This document shows, piece by piece, positions 21,730-33,385 of a stretch of DNA of 64,000 nucleotides (position 1 is its first letter; each line of letters starts with the position of its first letter). The stretch is from Euclidia mi (taxonomy: Eukaryota > Arthropoda > Insecta > Lepidoptera > Erebidae): NCBI GenBank assembly GCA_944739405.2, contig OX123183.2:96982729-97046728 (forward strand), read 5' to 3'. A program made the position numbers and the translations under genes. The notes below the pieces were generated by a model that was given only the letters and a program-made list of their open reading frames with translations, made no database searches and was not told the origin of the DNA.

Positions 21730-24575
21730 AAGAATAAGAATAAGAATAAGAAAATTTATTTGCTCAGACATGTGTATGACATACAGAATTAAATAATACA
21801 TGCATGCAAGATCTTAATAACTAAAAGTGGATCATGACATGTCTGTCATTTCTCATGACGTGCAAATATCTATCATACAATTTTATTAATTTATTATTGG
21901 ATTAATTACTTTGAGAATATATAAATATACATTAAATAACAGTTATTATTAAAAATTGTTTTAAAATCTATTACATTATGTAGTTAGTTAGGTATTATTA
22001 TTTTCCTTTTCGAGTGTCACACAATACAATATATAATTATGATGATTTATTACATTCATGTCATAGTTCATATTTATTTTCTTTAATAGTCAAAATGTAT
22101 CGTTTAGAAACTCTGTAACACAATAGTAGGCTTTTTGTGCCAATGACAATTTCATCGTTTGTTTAAGTTGTGGTACAGTTTTCTCTTTCCAACTTTTGGG
22201 CAATTTATTATATATAATTGGTGCCATGCAAATAACACTCTTGCGCATAAGTGCAGTTTTTGATGCAGGTACACACAGTTTGCTATCATCACGTCTATTT
22301 CTTGGAAATTTGTCTGCCATACGAGGAAACAGATTAGGATTTGTTTTTACGAACATTACCATTTCCAGTATGTAAAGTGAGGGTAATGTTAATATACGAT
22401 ATTTAATGAAATAATTTTTACAACTATCGGTAGTTTTTAGATTAAACATGGATCGCAAGCAGTACTTTTGTCGTTTAAAAATGATATCCCTATCTGTTGA
22501 GTTTCCCCAGAAAATAACACCATATCTAGTGATGGACTCAACTAAACCATAATACGCCGTTAAAAGCGCTTCTATATTTAGGGAACGCGATAATTTATAT
22601 AACGCATATGCACCACTGCTTATTCTTTTTGCTAAAGCCTCAATATGAGCTTTCCAATTTAAGTTGCTATCAATTGTTAAACCTAAAAATTTTGTTGTAT
22701 TAGCTGTCTGTATTTTACTATTATTATATTCAATGTCAAGATTACAAAATAATGATGTCCGTTGTCTAAAATGCATAATCAAAGTTTTATTAATATTGAT
22801 TTTTAAATTATTATTATTCAGCCACGCTACTGCTTCAATCAATGTATTTTTTATGTCCGTTTCATATGTGTCCTTATTCTCGCATGGTATAGTGATCGTA
22901 CTGTCATCAGCAAACAATGTCATGGGATGTTTTACGGATTTCGGGAAGTCATTAATATAGAGTGTAAACATGGGTGGTCCTATTACACTGCCTTGCGGAA
23001 CACCATAAGGGATAGTACGCTCGCATGACGTGAAGATCTCTTCACGCTTGGAGCTCATATTTATTCTGCTGATTTGCGTTACTTGCTTTCTGTCATGAAG
23101 GTAAGATTGAATTAGCTTAAGTACGTTGCCTCTTATACCATATGCGTCTAGTTTCTTCAGTAATATGCTATGTTGGACATAGTCGAATGCCTGTGTCATG
23201 TCGCAGAAAATGGCACAGACTGGGGTTTTTTTGACCATGTTTGACAGAACTGTATGCAGAAAATCGTAAATAGCCAAGTTAATTGATTTTTTCTCCCTAA
23301 ATCCTTTCTGTTCATCACAGAGTATATGATTTTTTTCCAAATATGTATTAAGTTCTCGGCAAATATATTTTTCAAAATTTTTTGAAATTATTGGTATTAA
23401 TGATATTGGCCTGTAAAATTCTATTTGCTCCCTATCCTCTTTCTTAAATATAGGTTTTACTATTGATTTTTTTAGTGCATTCGGAAATATACCTTCACTG
23501 ATACTTAAATTAATAATGTAGCTTATGGGGCTACAGATTTGCTTAGCTACACTCTTTACAATTTTAGTACATATGCTGTCATATCCTACACTGTTACTAT
23601 TTTTTAAGGCCGCAATAATTTTAAATATATCAATTGGTAGACTTGGTGCCATGAACATTGAATCTTTCCTGGCTAAAATATGTTTAGTAACTGCAGTTCC
23701 TGAGCTAGTCATAGGTTCAATTTTATCTATAAAGTAATCGTTAAATATGTTTGCAATAATTTTAGAGTCAGTAATCGTTTCATTATTATATCTAATTTGA
23801 TTTATTGTGTTTTTTGGTAAATTTAGTTTTGTTTCGTTTATTATTTCCCAAGTAGTCTTAGATCTATTTTGCGATGACTTTATTTTATATATATTCTGCG
23901 CGCGTTGAGTTAAATAAATTATTTTTTTGAGCAATTTAGAATAACTTTTAAATATATGTTTATTCATTTCGGTAGGTTTTTGTCTATATTGCCATAACAA
24001 TTGTCGTTTTCTTTTGCTACATATTGTTATACCATGTGATACCCAATTAGGTCTTCTTTTCATTTTTGCTGAGATTAAAGTTTCAGGAAAGCTCTGTGTG
24101 TATAGGAAAGAGAACATTTCTATGAAGGCATTGTAGGCAATGTTAGGGTCCTTAGCTTCATACACTTCGGCAAAAGATAGGCTACTGAGGTAGGATTTAA
24201 ATTTATCAGTGTTCTCTTTACTATAGTCCCGTCTAGTGGTTTGCCAATTTGTAATGCTTGCAGTGCTAATCGGGCAGTTTAGTAGTTGTGCTGTATGGTC
24301 AGACAAAGGCAGTTCCAAAACCATAGCTTTAGGACACCTATTCAAATTATGCGCAAAATTGTCAATGCATGTCTTGCTCTTTAAACGAGTCGGTTGACGT
24401 ATTGATAATTTTAAATTAAAATTCAATAACAAATTTTCAAACTCTAGAGACTGCTTGTTTTTCTTAAATATATCTATATTAAAATCACCCGCCAGTATAA
24501 CATTTTTGTTCAACATTAAAGTCGTATTGTCCAGACAACTGTACCAAAATCTATTTCGTTCCGTTATTTATTGTT
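21730..24575 (-). mobile_element. CR1/Jockey-group LINE, 5' truncated
   Basis: The 3' end on the minus strand is a short repeat tail (ttcttattcttattctta, plus positions 21729-21752), preceded by a 3' UTR of about 330 bp. The coding part runs from the last third of the endonuclease to the end of RT. Upstream of ATG 24516 the same frame stays open for about 18 codons and still reads like endonuclease (ERNRFWYSCLDNTTL). The ATG is therefore internal and the truncation point lies near 24570. I could not identify a TSD. Confidence 0.8.
22090..24516 (-). CDS. LINE endonuclease (partial) plus reverse transcriptase, 808 aa, uninterrupted
   Basis: Residues 8-13 (LAGDFN) and 71-75 (LSDHT) are endonuclease motifs, with most of the domain missing at the N-terminus. 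The RT domain runs from about 290 to 620, with NSVGYDSI (308-315), FEKYICREL (381-389), FCDMTQAFDYV (437-447, palm aspartate), YGVPQGSVIGP (504-514) and the catalytic LFADDST (534-540). NINKTLIMHF and TKFLGLTIDSNLNWKAH follow. It would copy LINE RNA at a nicked target. The absence of stops and frameshifts over 2.4 kb means a recent insertion. The element is dead as an autonomous unit because the 5' end is missing. CR1 versus Jockey assignment is tentative. Confidence 0.9.
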   Translation of the reverse strand: MLNKNVILAGDFNIDIFKKNKQSLEFENLLLNFNLKLSIRQPTRLKSKTCIDNFAHNLNRCPKAMVLELPLSDHTAQLLNCPISTASITNWQTTRRDYSKENTDKFKSYLSSLSFAEVYEAKDPNIAYNAFIEMFSFLYTQSFPETLISAKMKRRPNWVSHGITICSKRKRQLLWQYRQKPTEMNKHIFKSYSKLLKKIIYLTQRAQNIYKIKSSQNRSKTTWEIINETKLNLPKNTINQIRYNNETITDSKIIANIFNDYFIDKIEPMTSSGTAVTKHILARKDSMFMAPSLPIDIFKIIAALKNSNSVGYDSICTKIVKSVAKQICSPISYIINLSISEGIFPNALKKSIVKPIFKKEDREQIEFYRPISLIPIISKNFEKYICRELNTYLEKNHILCDEQKGFREKKSINLAIYDFLHTVLSNMVKKTPVCAIFCDMTQAFDYVQHSILLKKLDAYGIRGNVLKLIQSYLHDRKQVTQISRINMSSKREEIFTSCERTIPYGVPQGSVIGPPMFTLYINDFPKSVKHPMTLFADDSTITIPCENKDTYETDIKNTLIEAVAWLNNNNLKININKTLIMHFRQRTSLFCNLDIEYNNSKIQTANTTKFLGLTIDSNLNWKAHIEALAKRISSGAYALYKLSRSLNIEALLTAYYGLVESITRYGVIFWGNSTDRDIIFKRQKYCLRSMFNLKTTDSCKNYFIKYRILTLPSLYILEMVMFVKTNPNLFPRMADKFPRNRRDDSKLCVPASKTALMRKSVICMAPIIYNKLPKSWKEKTVPQLKQTMKLSLAQKAYYCVTEFLNDTF

Positions 24576-27426
24576 TGAGCTCACCCTAACAGAGGGCTCT
24601 ATCTGACTTTGCTTCTGTTAATTACAATAATGTTTGATAGATAAAATTGTGGTACAGATATGCTGATCATATCATCAGCATTAAATATTTATTTACCTGT
24701 TGCTTTAAAACACATGAGGCAGACGAAACATTTAAGTTTATATACTGTTCTTTATTTTTATGCAGCGTCGTGCACCAAACTCACAATCGATATTCCTAAA
24801 TAACCGACAAACAACATTACAAAAGCTCTCAAACGCGCTCTGCACTACGCCGAGTGGTCACTCGCAGACATTGCGTACTGTTACTCATAATACGACAAAA
24901 TTGCATTACTCGCACTACGCTGCACTTTATAACATAGCGTACCCTTAGCGCCTGGCACATAACACAACAGAATTGGCCATTACAAAGGGTGCGTTTATAC
25001 ATCAGTCTTTATCGCACTTAAACTCTAAGGTGCAGCCACATTACGACTTGAAATAAGGGTTGAGTTCTAATATCCATTTCAATGTTCAAGGATATTAGCC
25101 ATAAAGCTATGTTATTGTATCCAAACGTGATTCTCATATTCGTGGTTAGTTTTAATCGTCCGTCGTAACCGTTTACAGTGTAATAATAATTTGAAGTAAA
25201 GGATCAAAACACGAATTAATGTTCTGAGTCGAAATCTTGTTTGCATTCACTTTAATGTGTGTTTGTTAACGTAACATTGTTTTCGGTTTCATATCAAAGT
25301 TATACTGTTTTGGTTTAGCGTTTAATTCGCTTAAACTTTTGTAGTTTCAAGGTACGGTAATAAAATGCTTATGGTTATTGCTTGTTGTGTTAACTTGAGA
25401 AGGAAAGAATAATTTATTGTCATTTATTATTCAAAGAAAAAAAAATGCAACTAAAGGACTCATAAAAGTACTTACCTACATTTTCGGCCAGGCGCCGAGC
25501 AATTACCTACAGGTACAATTAACCACAGTGCGTAAATCAAGTTTTTTACTGAATAAGTGCTGTGTTTTTCCGAAATTAAATAATCACCCTCCTATCCTGT
25601 TGACAAATAAGTGAGTAGTACATCAAGGTGCGTTACACAACTAAAATGCAAGCATGATTGCTCGTAAATTACCTACTGAGATTGACATATTATACGAAGT
25701 TCAGCTTTAACTGGCAATCTATTTCAACAAAATCTGTGCAATTACTTATCCTTGAAAGTGGTTTCTGTCTATATACACTAATCAGCGAAATATTATGGAT
25801 TTTAGACTCCATCTAATTTTAGTAAGTGTGTCGCAATAGTTGAATATGGCTATTTGAACTATATTAATTTATTGAAGTCTGGCATTTTATGTGCCTACCT
25901 TCTTATAAGTCGGTAGGCAAATACTTAGAATGAAAAATTTTGAACTTGGATTTATAATATTGTGAACCGACAGATCCATTATATTTCACTTTTTTAAGTA
26001 CTAGTAATCAAGTATCACACACACATTGTAACAAACTACCATCTCTCATGAGCATGCCATAGTTTAATATCTACCTACGTCACAAACATATCGTCTACGA
26101 AAAGTACGTCATAATAGAAAATCATATCACCTACGGAAAACACGTCATAATAGCAAAATGACGATGCTTGAATACTTGATATTGCGTAGCGCTTTCGTAG
26201 CGCGCAGTAACCTTGCTACTTACTACGAATGATGTCATGCAGGGGTTGGCGATGACGTCACTCCATCTCTCCCCTATTTGGGGAGGTGCCGTTGGATCAC
26301 GCCCAACGAGATGATTTAAAATACGCAGTTGTAAACTTGTTACACAATATTTATAATTTATTATTCGTTTTGTGTTACATTTTGTGTAATGAGTATGTCA
26401 AATGTGTGATAATGATAAAGGAGGACTTTACTCTAAGGAAGTGTTTGATGAACATGTACAGTATCTTTCTTTCATAAATTGTAACATCTAATACAGGTTG
26501 TGATTGTGTAGAATGTGTAGACGAATAGGTACTTGAGACCCGAATATAAATGAGACCATCTGGACACGGAAATGTTGGTTATCGCAATACGAGTAACCAG
26601 CGCCATCTAGGGATATTGTGATGACGCAGTATCTAATAATTACGAGTTCAGTTTTATTTTATATGCACATATTTTTAAAACACTCATGTAAATAAAATAT
26701 AAAACAAAACTAGACGCAAATATACTCTTTGCCATATTTTTAATGTTTATAAAGCCACTTGAAAATATATCCCTAGAAACTCTATTGTCTTTTATAAAGG
26801 CAAAAGAATCCTAAAATGTGAAAATAAAATATTAGTTACTTTCAAAATATTATTTTTCCAAAGCAAATTATACTTTATTACAGGCCATACTTCAAATGCG
26901 TAGGTAACTATTATTTAAAGCGTACCTATAACCTGTCAACGAACTCATTAAATCCATTTCTTTTTGAAATAATGCCACAGTAAATCACCAATTGAATACA
27001 TTGTCAATTTGAAAGGCTATTCACATTATTTTAAAAATAGAACGTTGAATAGAAACTACTTACTTCATACGAAACTGAACAAAAGCTGTTTTTATGTTGT
27101 AAAAATAAAATATTGCTATGTGTTAAAGCAAAGGCGTTTCGTCGCATTGAAAAAGTATCCAAGCTTTAGACGGCGGGGGTTCAATCAGACAGATTAAAGG
27201 TCCTTTGAAAAGATCTGATAAGATACCTATTACCATTAGCTAACTATTATACTTGTAAATGTGTGTACTGATCTGTTCTAAGGTTATTCTAGATGCGATG
27301 TATTTTTATAGTGAATAAACTTTTATATTGAATGCAGATAACTTGAGTTATCTTAAGCAAAATAGTCTTAGGATATTTCTAGGCGCTTTTATAATATTTA
27401 TATGCACATATTTCAATATAAATGTA
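24576..27426. other. No gene seen
   Basis: AT-rich. ORFs of 60-65 codons (24760, 25417, 26286, 27009) show no domains. A short direct repeat around 'tacggaaaacacgtcataatag' and 'tacgaaaagtacgtcataatag' occurs at about 26094-26155. Confidence 0.35.
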
Positions 27427-27657
27427 CATACATACATACATAGACTCACGCCTGTTTCCCCGAAGGGGTAGGCAGAGGCATATTAAACGCCCACTTTTCG
27501 CCAGTGTTTTGATCCCACGTAATAGGTGGCAAGCCTATTGCCGCATATCGGGATATTTTGTCTGCCAGAGCCTCGTCCGTTGATCGGCAGGTGCACCACT
27601 TGCAGGTGAGGTTGGCTTGGGACCCTATGTTCTTGGTGGGAACCCTATGCACCGCAA
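27427..27657 (-). mobile_element. Chimeric SINE: RTE 5' segment joined to family A body and tail
   Basis: On the minus strand the first 110 bp ('ggttcccaccaagaacatagggtcccaagcc', 'gtggtgcacctgcc', 'ggacgaggctctggc') match the 5' UTR of the RTE element at 42600-42709 ('gccctaccaagttcttcgggg', 'gcccaagccaacctcccctg', 'ggtgcacctgctg', 'ggacgagggtctggc'). The rest is family A body and tail: 'ggcaataggcttgccacctattacgtggg', 'ctctgcctaccccttcgggg', 'caggcgtgagtctatg'. The usual tRNA head is absent. Confidence 0.7.
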
Positions 27658-28022
27658 TATAAATGTATGTTGTTTCTATTCTTATTTATACCAAGACTGT
27701 AAAAGATAACTTAGGAAAAGTTGTCAATCGCTGGAGAGCGCGAAGATTTTCGGATTGGGCAGGGGCTGCATCATAATAAGGCGAATCAAGAGTCCCTCGT
27801 CTTCAATTAATTAATAAGATTAGATGACGGCAAAGTGGATAGAGAGTAGTATGTGGCGAATACAGCGGCCTACGTTATGTACACAAGGATACTAAATCAT
27901 AAATAGTGATAGAAAAGATATACAGATTATTTTTTTATTTATTTCCATCAAGACGACTCCCGTCTGACCTCGACAACACAAAAGGATAGCGGTATTTTAT
28001 GGTCTTGAAATTATTTCATGAA
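27658..28022. other. No gene seen
   Basis: Nothing recognised. Confidence 0.3.
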
Positions 28023-28300
28023 TATACATCATCGTCATCAGTCTGCCGCGGTAGTCCACTGCTGGATAAAGGCCTCTCCAATGGCTCGCCACTCAGCCAG
28101 ATTTTCGGCCTTTTAGCAAGCTGAAATGGCAGTGAGCTGGTCACATTTGGCGCAGAACCGATAACCGTTGGAGTATTCGTGTTCTAAAGTGGAGACCACG
28201 TGAGCAAACATAGTGTAAAACGCCCTCCGGCTAGGTGGAGTGACGATACTGACGATATACGCTAATACGCAAAGTGGCTGGCAGGGGCTGGACACATTCA
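28023..28300 (-). repeat. RTE-type LINE/SINE 3' fragment
   Basis: Plus orientation starts 'catcatcgtcatcagtctgcc', then 'tagtccactgctggataaaggcctctccaatggc', 'gccactcagcc' and later 'ggagaccacg'. It is the same family as 5902-6100 and better preserved. The ORF at 28113-28301 is a read-through of the repeat. Confidence 0.6.
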
Positions 28301-29697
28301 TAAAATAGACAGAATGTTATAATTATTTTATTTATAATATTCGATGACTTTCATTATTAAGCCCTCTAAACGCTAAATAATTCTATATCTCAGCAAGACT
28401 AAGTTGCCAGTGATTGAATTAGGTACAACGTGTAAGTAGTACTGTGTACAGTACCTTCTTTTATACAACTTCATTAAATAGTGTGTATGATGGATTGCGT
28501 AAGTCTTCGAAATAATGTCTAGAAAAAGAAAATTCTAGTTGCTTGGTAACTCAGTAAATATTTAATATTGACGTACCGGAAAGTAAATATTAATAGGCAA
28601 ATAAACAGATTGGGTGACTATTAGACAAATATTTTTTCAAATCTATAGAATATCAGTTCGACTGTCATTCTTAATCCATAGAATATAAAATTAATACTTA
28701 GTTTTGCCCGTAGCTGTGCCCGCCTGAGTAATACACTTAAACCTTTCTCAAGAATCACAAGACAGTCAGAACACGGCGAAGACTTTTTTTTTATAACATG
28801 TAGGTATTTTTATAACATGTAGGTATAGATATTGTACAAGTAACTGACATAATAATATACCAAAGTTATGTACCTATTACGATTATTCCATTTAAGGGAT
28901 GGAAACAATGGCTAAATTAAAAAAGAAATGTTAGAAAACTGCGTTTCACCAGCACCATTACTGAATCTCAATCTACTAAAAAGATAAAAAGGTTATATGA
29001 ATTCGAAAATTCTAATATCTAACTGAAGAGCTTCATCGGCAGTGCAGCTGGGTTTCCTATACCGGGCGCAACGGTTTAATTTCAGTAAGATCTTTCTAGT
29101 GTATTTGACTTCTGTCTAGCCCCGACTTTGCACTTGGTACTTACTGCCCAATTCCACCAAATAGGATGGCTCGCATCGAAACTTCTTTCCTTACTATGAA
29201 CTCGTGGAGGGTTCTTCCCATTTCGTTTAATGAGGATTAGGTCAATGCGTTTTGAGTTTCATTATGACGTGCAGTCTTTTAAAATTCCGAGAAAGGAATA
29301 GTACTTCGGTAACCAAAATCATAAATGGAATAAAGGAACGTATGTTACATAATATTTAACTTTATCCACCATATCTTATTTTAAGACTTCTTGGGCATTT
29401 GTAGTATATGTTAATTGAAGTAGCTTCTTCAATCAATACCTACAAGCTACGAATTCCAAAGAAGGTGGACGCAGGTCACGAAAGAAAAGGTTTTGGGCTA
29501 CACTTGTACAATTAAGTATAATGAATTAAAAAGCAGTTAGGGTCTAAGATTTTCTTTAGAAACGGCTGGACCCTGGTGAGAGACAGGTAAAGAAAAACAA
29601 AAAGTAATTCTTCATGGCATGGAAAGACTCAGATTATTTGAGTATAGGAGTTTTCGATGAAGATCTGACTATCATAATTATAAAGTGAGTAGCAACA
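28301..29697. other. No gene seen
   Basis: AT-rich. 'gtaggtatttttataacatgtaggtat' is a small direct duplication at about 28800. Confidence 0.35.
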
Positions 29698-29699
29698 TA

Positions 29700-30071
29700 C
29701 AGGGTGTAAAAAGACCCTTAACGGAAACTTAAATCCCATGTTGTACCAACCACTACGAACATTTTTTACTTCGGCACCATACCCGGGAAATTACTGGTTC
29801 AGGAGATATTGAGGTTCAAAGGTAGTATGGAATTTTTCTAATTAGGTACACATTCGATGCATTTACCGGCAATATGTTCTTTAGATGTCCTGTTACCCCA
29901 TGGGTAAGTAGGTATTTCGAGCATTGCACGCGCGCGCTTTTAATTGCGGTTTAAAAAATGTGAAAGCTGAAAAAAAAATCGTTTTCCAAGTATTATTTTT
30001 GGTTAGTATGACTTGGCATGATGTCCACAACTAGTAGACTTCGGCTTGGTGATGGGTCTTGTGACACCCTG
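29700..30071. mobile_element. Tc1/mariner-type MITE, 372 bp
   Basis: The ends are CAGGGTGTAAAAAGACCC and the complement of ...GGGTCTTGTGACACCCTG. They are flanked by TA at 29698-29699 and 30072-30073. The CAGGGTGT start resembles the ends of the Tc1-like element at 35828. No ORF. Confidence 0.7.
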
Positions 30072-30201
30072 TATTATTTAGAAATACCTTTACCTAACGA
30101 AGCTGAGAACCTGATCCAAGTTTATTTAAAGTAGAATTTTTGGTTAAGTGAGATGATATTTTTTTCATACAAAAATGATCCCAACGATAGCGAAGCAAAA
30201 A

Positions 30202-30530
30202 GGCTGCGATAGCCTAGTGGAGATACCAACTGCCATGCAGAGGGTATTAGGTTCGCATCCATAGCGCGCACCGCTGACTTCTTCGGATTTTGTGCGTATT
30301 GAATTGTTAATTATCACTTGCCCCGCGCCTCGGTCCTGGTTGTCATGAAGAACTTTGACAGTCGTTATATGGCGTCAGTACCTTCTAAATAAACTGACAC
30401 TAGTGTTAACCATGGAATATCGCTCTCCCTTCGGGTTTGGGAAATCAGACAGGCAAGGCAGTCGCTCTGTGGAAAAGCTAGTATTCAGCCAAATCCGGTT
30501 AGACTCTAGGAGGATGATGATTCAGAACTA
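30202..30530 (+). mobile_element. SINE family C copy
   Basis: The head 'ggctgcgatagcctagtgg' is followed by 'gggtattaggttcgcatcc' (B-box-like) and the body 'gcgcaccgctgacttcttcgg'. The end is 'ctagtattcagccaaatccg' and 'aggatgatgattc'. It is colinear with the minus-strand copy at 6110-6460. The ORF at 30355-30636 lies in the repeat. Confidence 0.75.
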
Positions 30531-31020
30531 TCCCATTGACAGACGCCTCGGATGCATATTAAATACTTTTATGCAAACTCAGACAAGACTCCTGATGTCA
30601 CCTTTTCAAGCTAAGCTCAGATTAATACTTAAGTAGGTATATCTTTTTATCATTGTTTTTTTACTTTTACGAACCAGTTCTTTGAAATGGTGAGTAGCAG
30701 GATAAGTACCTACCTAAATTTGTTTATCTTTTCTTAATAATAAATCTATGAATCAGACGATTTGCAATAATTTCCTTGTGATTCGTCTACGTGTCGCATT
30801 ACACGTATATCTACTTAGTTTAAACAATGAAATATAGATATCAATGATCTTACAAATTACAGAAAATATCAACATAGATACATATCTAAGCCATTCTTCG
30901 TTGTTTTAAAATTGTTCAAAAATAGTCAAGCTACATTAAAATAATAGAGGCACTTGCGCTCAAAATATGCAAACGTGGTGTTAACAGTTAAACCATAATA
31001 ATATTAATAATATTCTACCT
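30531..31020. other. No gene seen
   Basis: AT-rich, nothing recognised. Confidence 0.3.
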
Positions 31021-31021
31021 C

Positions 31022-31090
31022 ATACACACATCACCATCTAGTCCCAAGCTAAGCAGAGCTTGTACCTACTATGAGTACTAGATATTTCTA
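31022..31090 (+). repeat. SINE family G fragment
   Basis: 'ccatctagtcccaagctaagcagagcttgtacctactatgagtactaga' is split by small differences from the copies at 48413 (plus) and 53215-53300 (minus). They share the core 'agcagagctt' and the 'ctagataa.ggataaacatac' continuation. Confidence 0.6.
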
Positions 31091-31137
31091 CTATTATTAT
31101 AAACGCTTTTGCCGTGTGGTTGACGTCATAGAATACA

Positions 31138-31249
31138 AGTGTCACCACCCCCTATCTTCCCGTGGGTGTCGTAAGAGGCAACTAAGGGATAACACGATGC
31201 AAATACCATCTTTGCGTAGAGACGGAAAACTCGACATCAAACCCTATAC
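31138..31249 (+). repeat. SINE family D fragment, cut by a family A SINE
   Basis: 'gtcaccaccccctatcttcc', 'gtgggtgtcgtaagagg' and 'accctata' match 32545-32665. It stops where the family A SINE begins at 31250, so A inserted into D. Confidence 0.65.
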
Positions 31250-31522
31250 GACTGCCTCGTTGGTCTCGCGGCATAAATGTGCGCTTGGGATCGGGATGTC
31301 CCGGGTTCGATTCCTGGGTCGGGCAGTGTTATTGGGTTTTTCTGTCACGAAATTCTCAGTAGCAGCACGGAGTCTGGAAATGTGCCCGGTACGGCAATAG
31401 GCTCGCCTCTTATTACGTGGGACTGAAGTATATATAGCGAAAAGTGGGTGTAGAAATACACCTCTGCCTACCCCTTCGGGCATAAAAGGCGTGACGTTAT
31501 GTATGTATGTATGTATGTATTA
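31250..31522 (+). mobile_element. SINE family A (head type 1), full length
   Basis: The head 'gactgcctcgttggtctcgc' has B-box 'gggttcgattcctgg'. The complete body follows, with a tail 'cctctgcctaccccttcgggcataaaaggcgtgacgttatg' broken only by small differences, ending in (tatg)n at about 31499-31520. The overlapping ORFs on both strands are shadows. Confidence 0.85.
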
Positions 31523-32342
31523 TAAACGCGAAAATTTGTGAGCATGGATGGATGAAGATGAATTAGCTGATATCTTTATAAATTATAATAAGAGGCCCGT
31601 GGTTTAATTGACAACCACACAAATCCATCGATTCCCGAGGCTTACCGCGGTTTTTATAGTCTGCGTTATAGATGGGTGACCGGCCACAAGAAGTTACACC
31701 CTCCGTGCCGTTTCATCCTTCATACAAAATTAAGTTTGGCATAAAGACGATAGTCGTTACAGGCAATCAGTACTCTGAAATAAATACCAGTAAACAATTA
31801 ATAAAAATGGTTCTTCGGGTTGCATAGGTCAGGCGGCATTCGGTCTGTACAAAGCGAATATTAATAGATAAGTAATCTGTAAAATTTGATTAGACTAGAA
31901 AGCGGATTCCTTGCTGTAATCAACCAGGGTAATGTTAGGATGATAGTAAACCTTATAAAATCTAGTTCTATACAGGTCGAAAGAGTAAGCAACATTCTCC
32001 TATTTGTCCTCACAAATTTTTGCATTTGTTAGAGTTAGGTGTATGATATCAGACAGTCAGTAGGAAGTAACAATTTTACTTTTCAGTAAAATTGTTACTT
32101 CCAAACATAAATAGATAGTTACCTGGCAGATGACAGCGTGACTCAAATCTTCGGTACATGCCTTTCATTTAAATTCAGATTAAGCTTGTCACTTTAATTC
32201 AGATTTATGACAAGCCGTTAATTTCAAAGCACGTGATGAAGCAAAATCCATACTGTCTTCATACCCCTGGTCAAACTATATTGGGCATAAGCACGAAGAG
32301 CAGGCAGCGATTTCTGTCATTTTTATAATACTTTTTTTTTAT
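31523..32342. other. No gene seen
   Basis: AT-rich apart from the hairpin listed separately. Confidence 0.35.
32063..32102. repeat. Perfect inverted duplication, 18 nt arms
   Basis: ggaagtaacaattttact at 32063-32080 pairs exactly with 32085-32102 across a 4 nt loop (tttc). Confidence 0.9.
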
Positions 32343-32511
32343 AACGTCATGCCTGTATCCCCGAAGGGGTAGGCAGAGGTGTAATAATATATTACACCCA
32401 TATTTCACCTTAAGAATTTTTAGGGGGCGAGCCTATTGCCGTTACCGGGCACATTGGCAGACTCCGTGCTGCTACTGAGAATTCGGAATAACTCAGTAAC
32501 AATTTTGCCCC
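32343..32511 (-). mobile_element. SINE family A, 5' truncated
   Basis: The tail 'cgtcatgcctgtatccccgaaggggtaggcagagg' (in plus orientation, read in two parts) is followed by 'ggcgagcctattgccgttacc' and 'gctgctactgagaattc'. It ends at the 'gggcaa' junction, so the tRNA head is missing. Confidence 0.75.
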
Positions 32512-32528
32512 ACCCATATACCCGTTAT

Positions 32529-32761
32529 CCGTGTGGTGACGGATTAAGAATACGGAATGTCACCACCCCATATCATCCCATGGGTGTCGTAAGAGCCGAC
32601 AGAGGGAGCATATCATGCAGAGAACAGCACTGTAAGAGAAGGAAAACTTGATACAAACCCTATACCAACCCGTTTGGCCAGCGTGGTATAGTTGGCCAAT
32701 TCCTCCTTTCAAAGGAGAGGCCTAGTCCAGCAGTGGACTGTTAAAGGCTGATGATGATGAT
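32529..32761 (+). mobile_element. SINE family D, best copy
   Basis: It runs 'ccgtgtggtgacggattaag', 'gtcaccaccccatatcatcc', 'catgggtgtcgtaagag', 'cagagggagcatat', 'gtttggccagcgtggtatag', 'ggcctagtccagcagtgg' and ends (gat)n at 32750-32761. No tRNA-like head is obvious. It defines the family for 8506, 31138 and 855. Confidence 0.75.
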
Positions 32762-32854
32762 ACCCAAGCAAATGCATAGGCTATCCACTGGACCGCAGAG
32801 GCAGTCCTTAAATAAAATATTAAAAAATCTAATCCTTAAATCGGCAGTGGCGTA

Positions 32855-32907
32855 CCAATGGTGAGGCCTATATCCAGCAGTGGACTATAGCTGAATACTA
32901 TGATAAT
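32855..32907 (+). repeat. RTE-type 3' tail fragment
   Basis: 'aggcctatatccagcagtgg' followed by 'actatgataatgat' is the same tail module as 28023-28300, in the opposite orientation. Confidence 0.5.
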
Positions 32908-32920
32908 GATAACAACATAC

Positions 32921-33065
32921 ATACATAGACTCACACCTGTTTCCCGGAGGGGTAGGCAGAGATTACGGAACGCCATTTGCAACGATCCTGACATATCTCT
33001 CTTGCTTCATTCACTCCCATCAGATTCGTCATGCTCTTCTGTTCAGGATACTTCTAACCTGTCCT
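32921..33065 (-). mobile_element. Short RTE-like LINE 3' fragment with TSD
   Basis: A 13 bp TSD, GATAACAACATAC, at 32908-32920 and 33066-33078 brackets it. On the minus strand it encodes the last residues of the protein seen at 14567-15075 ('REICQDRC' equivalent) and ends 'ctctgcctacccctccggg...tgtgagtctatg'. It is a severely 5'-truncated insertion of the LINE that shares its tail with family A SINEs. Confidence 0.8.
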
Positions 33066-33171
33066 GATAACAACATACACAAAATTATGTAGATTTTCGT
33101 TAGAGCTTCATTGATTATACGGTTTCCTTAAAAGTTGGAATACCAATTTTCTAAGGCGATATTTTCATCTT

Positions 33172-33385
33172 ATACAGAACTAGAGGACGCCAGCAGCTAC
33201 GCCTGCAATTTTTTTAAATTTACCCGTTTTGGCCGATCCCGTGGGAATTTAGGGAAATCCCTTGTTAGTGCACCCCTAAGGTCCCCAAGGAACATACATG
33301 CCAAATTTCAGCTTTCTACGCCCAATAGTTTTGGCTGTAGCTTGTCTGTCAGTCAGTAACGCAAGGATTTTATATATACAGATTC
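33172..33385 (+). repeat. Dispersed lepidopteran repeat ('actagaggccgcccgcgac' type), diverged
   Basis: 'actagaggacgccagcagc', 'gatcccgtgggaattta', 'catgccaaatttcagctttc', 'tttggctgtagc' and 'ctgtcagtcagtaacgcaag' follow the order of a repeat common in Lepidoptera that ends in a gtctgtcagtcag-like stretch. The ORF at 33135-33359 is a read-through. Confidence 0.5.
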
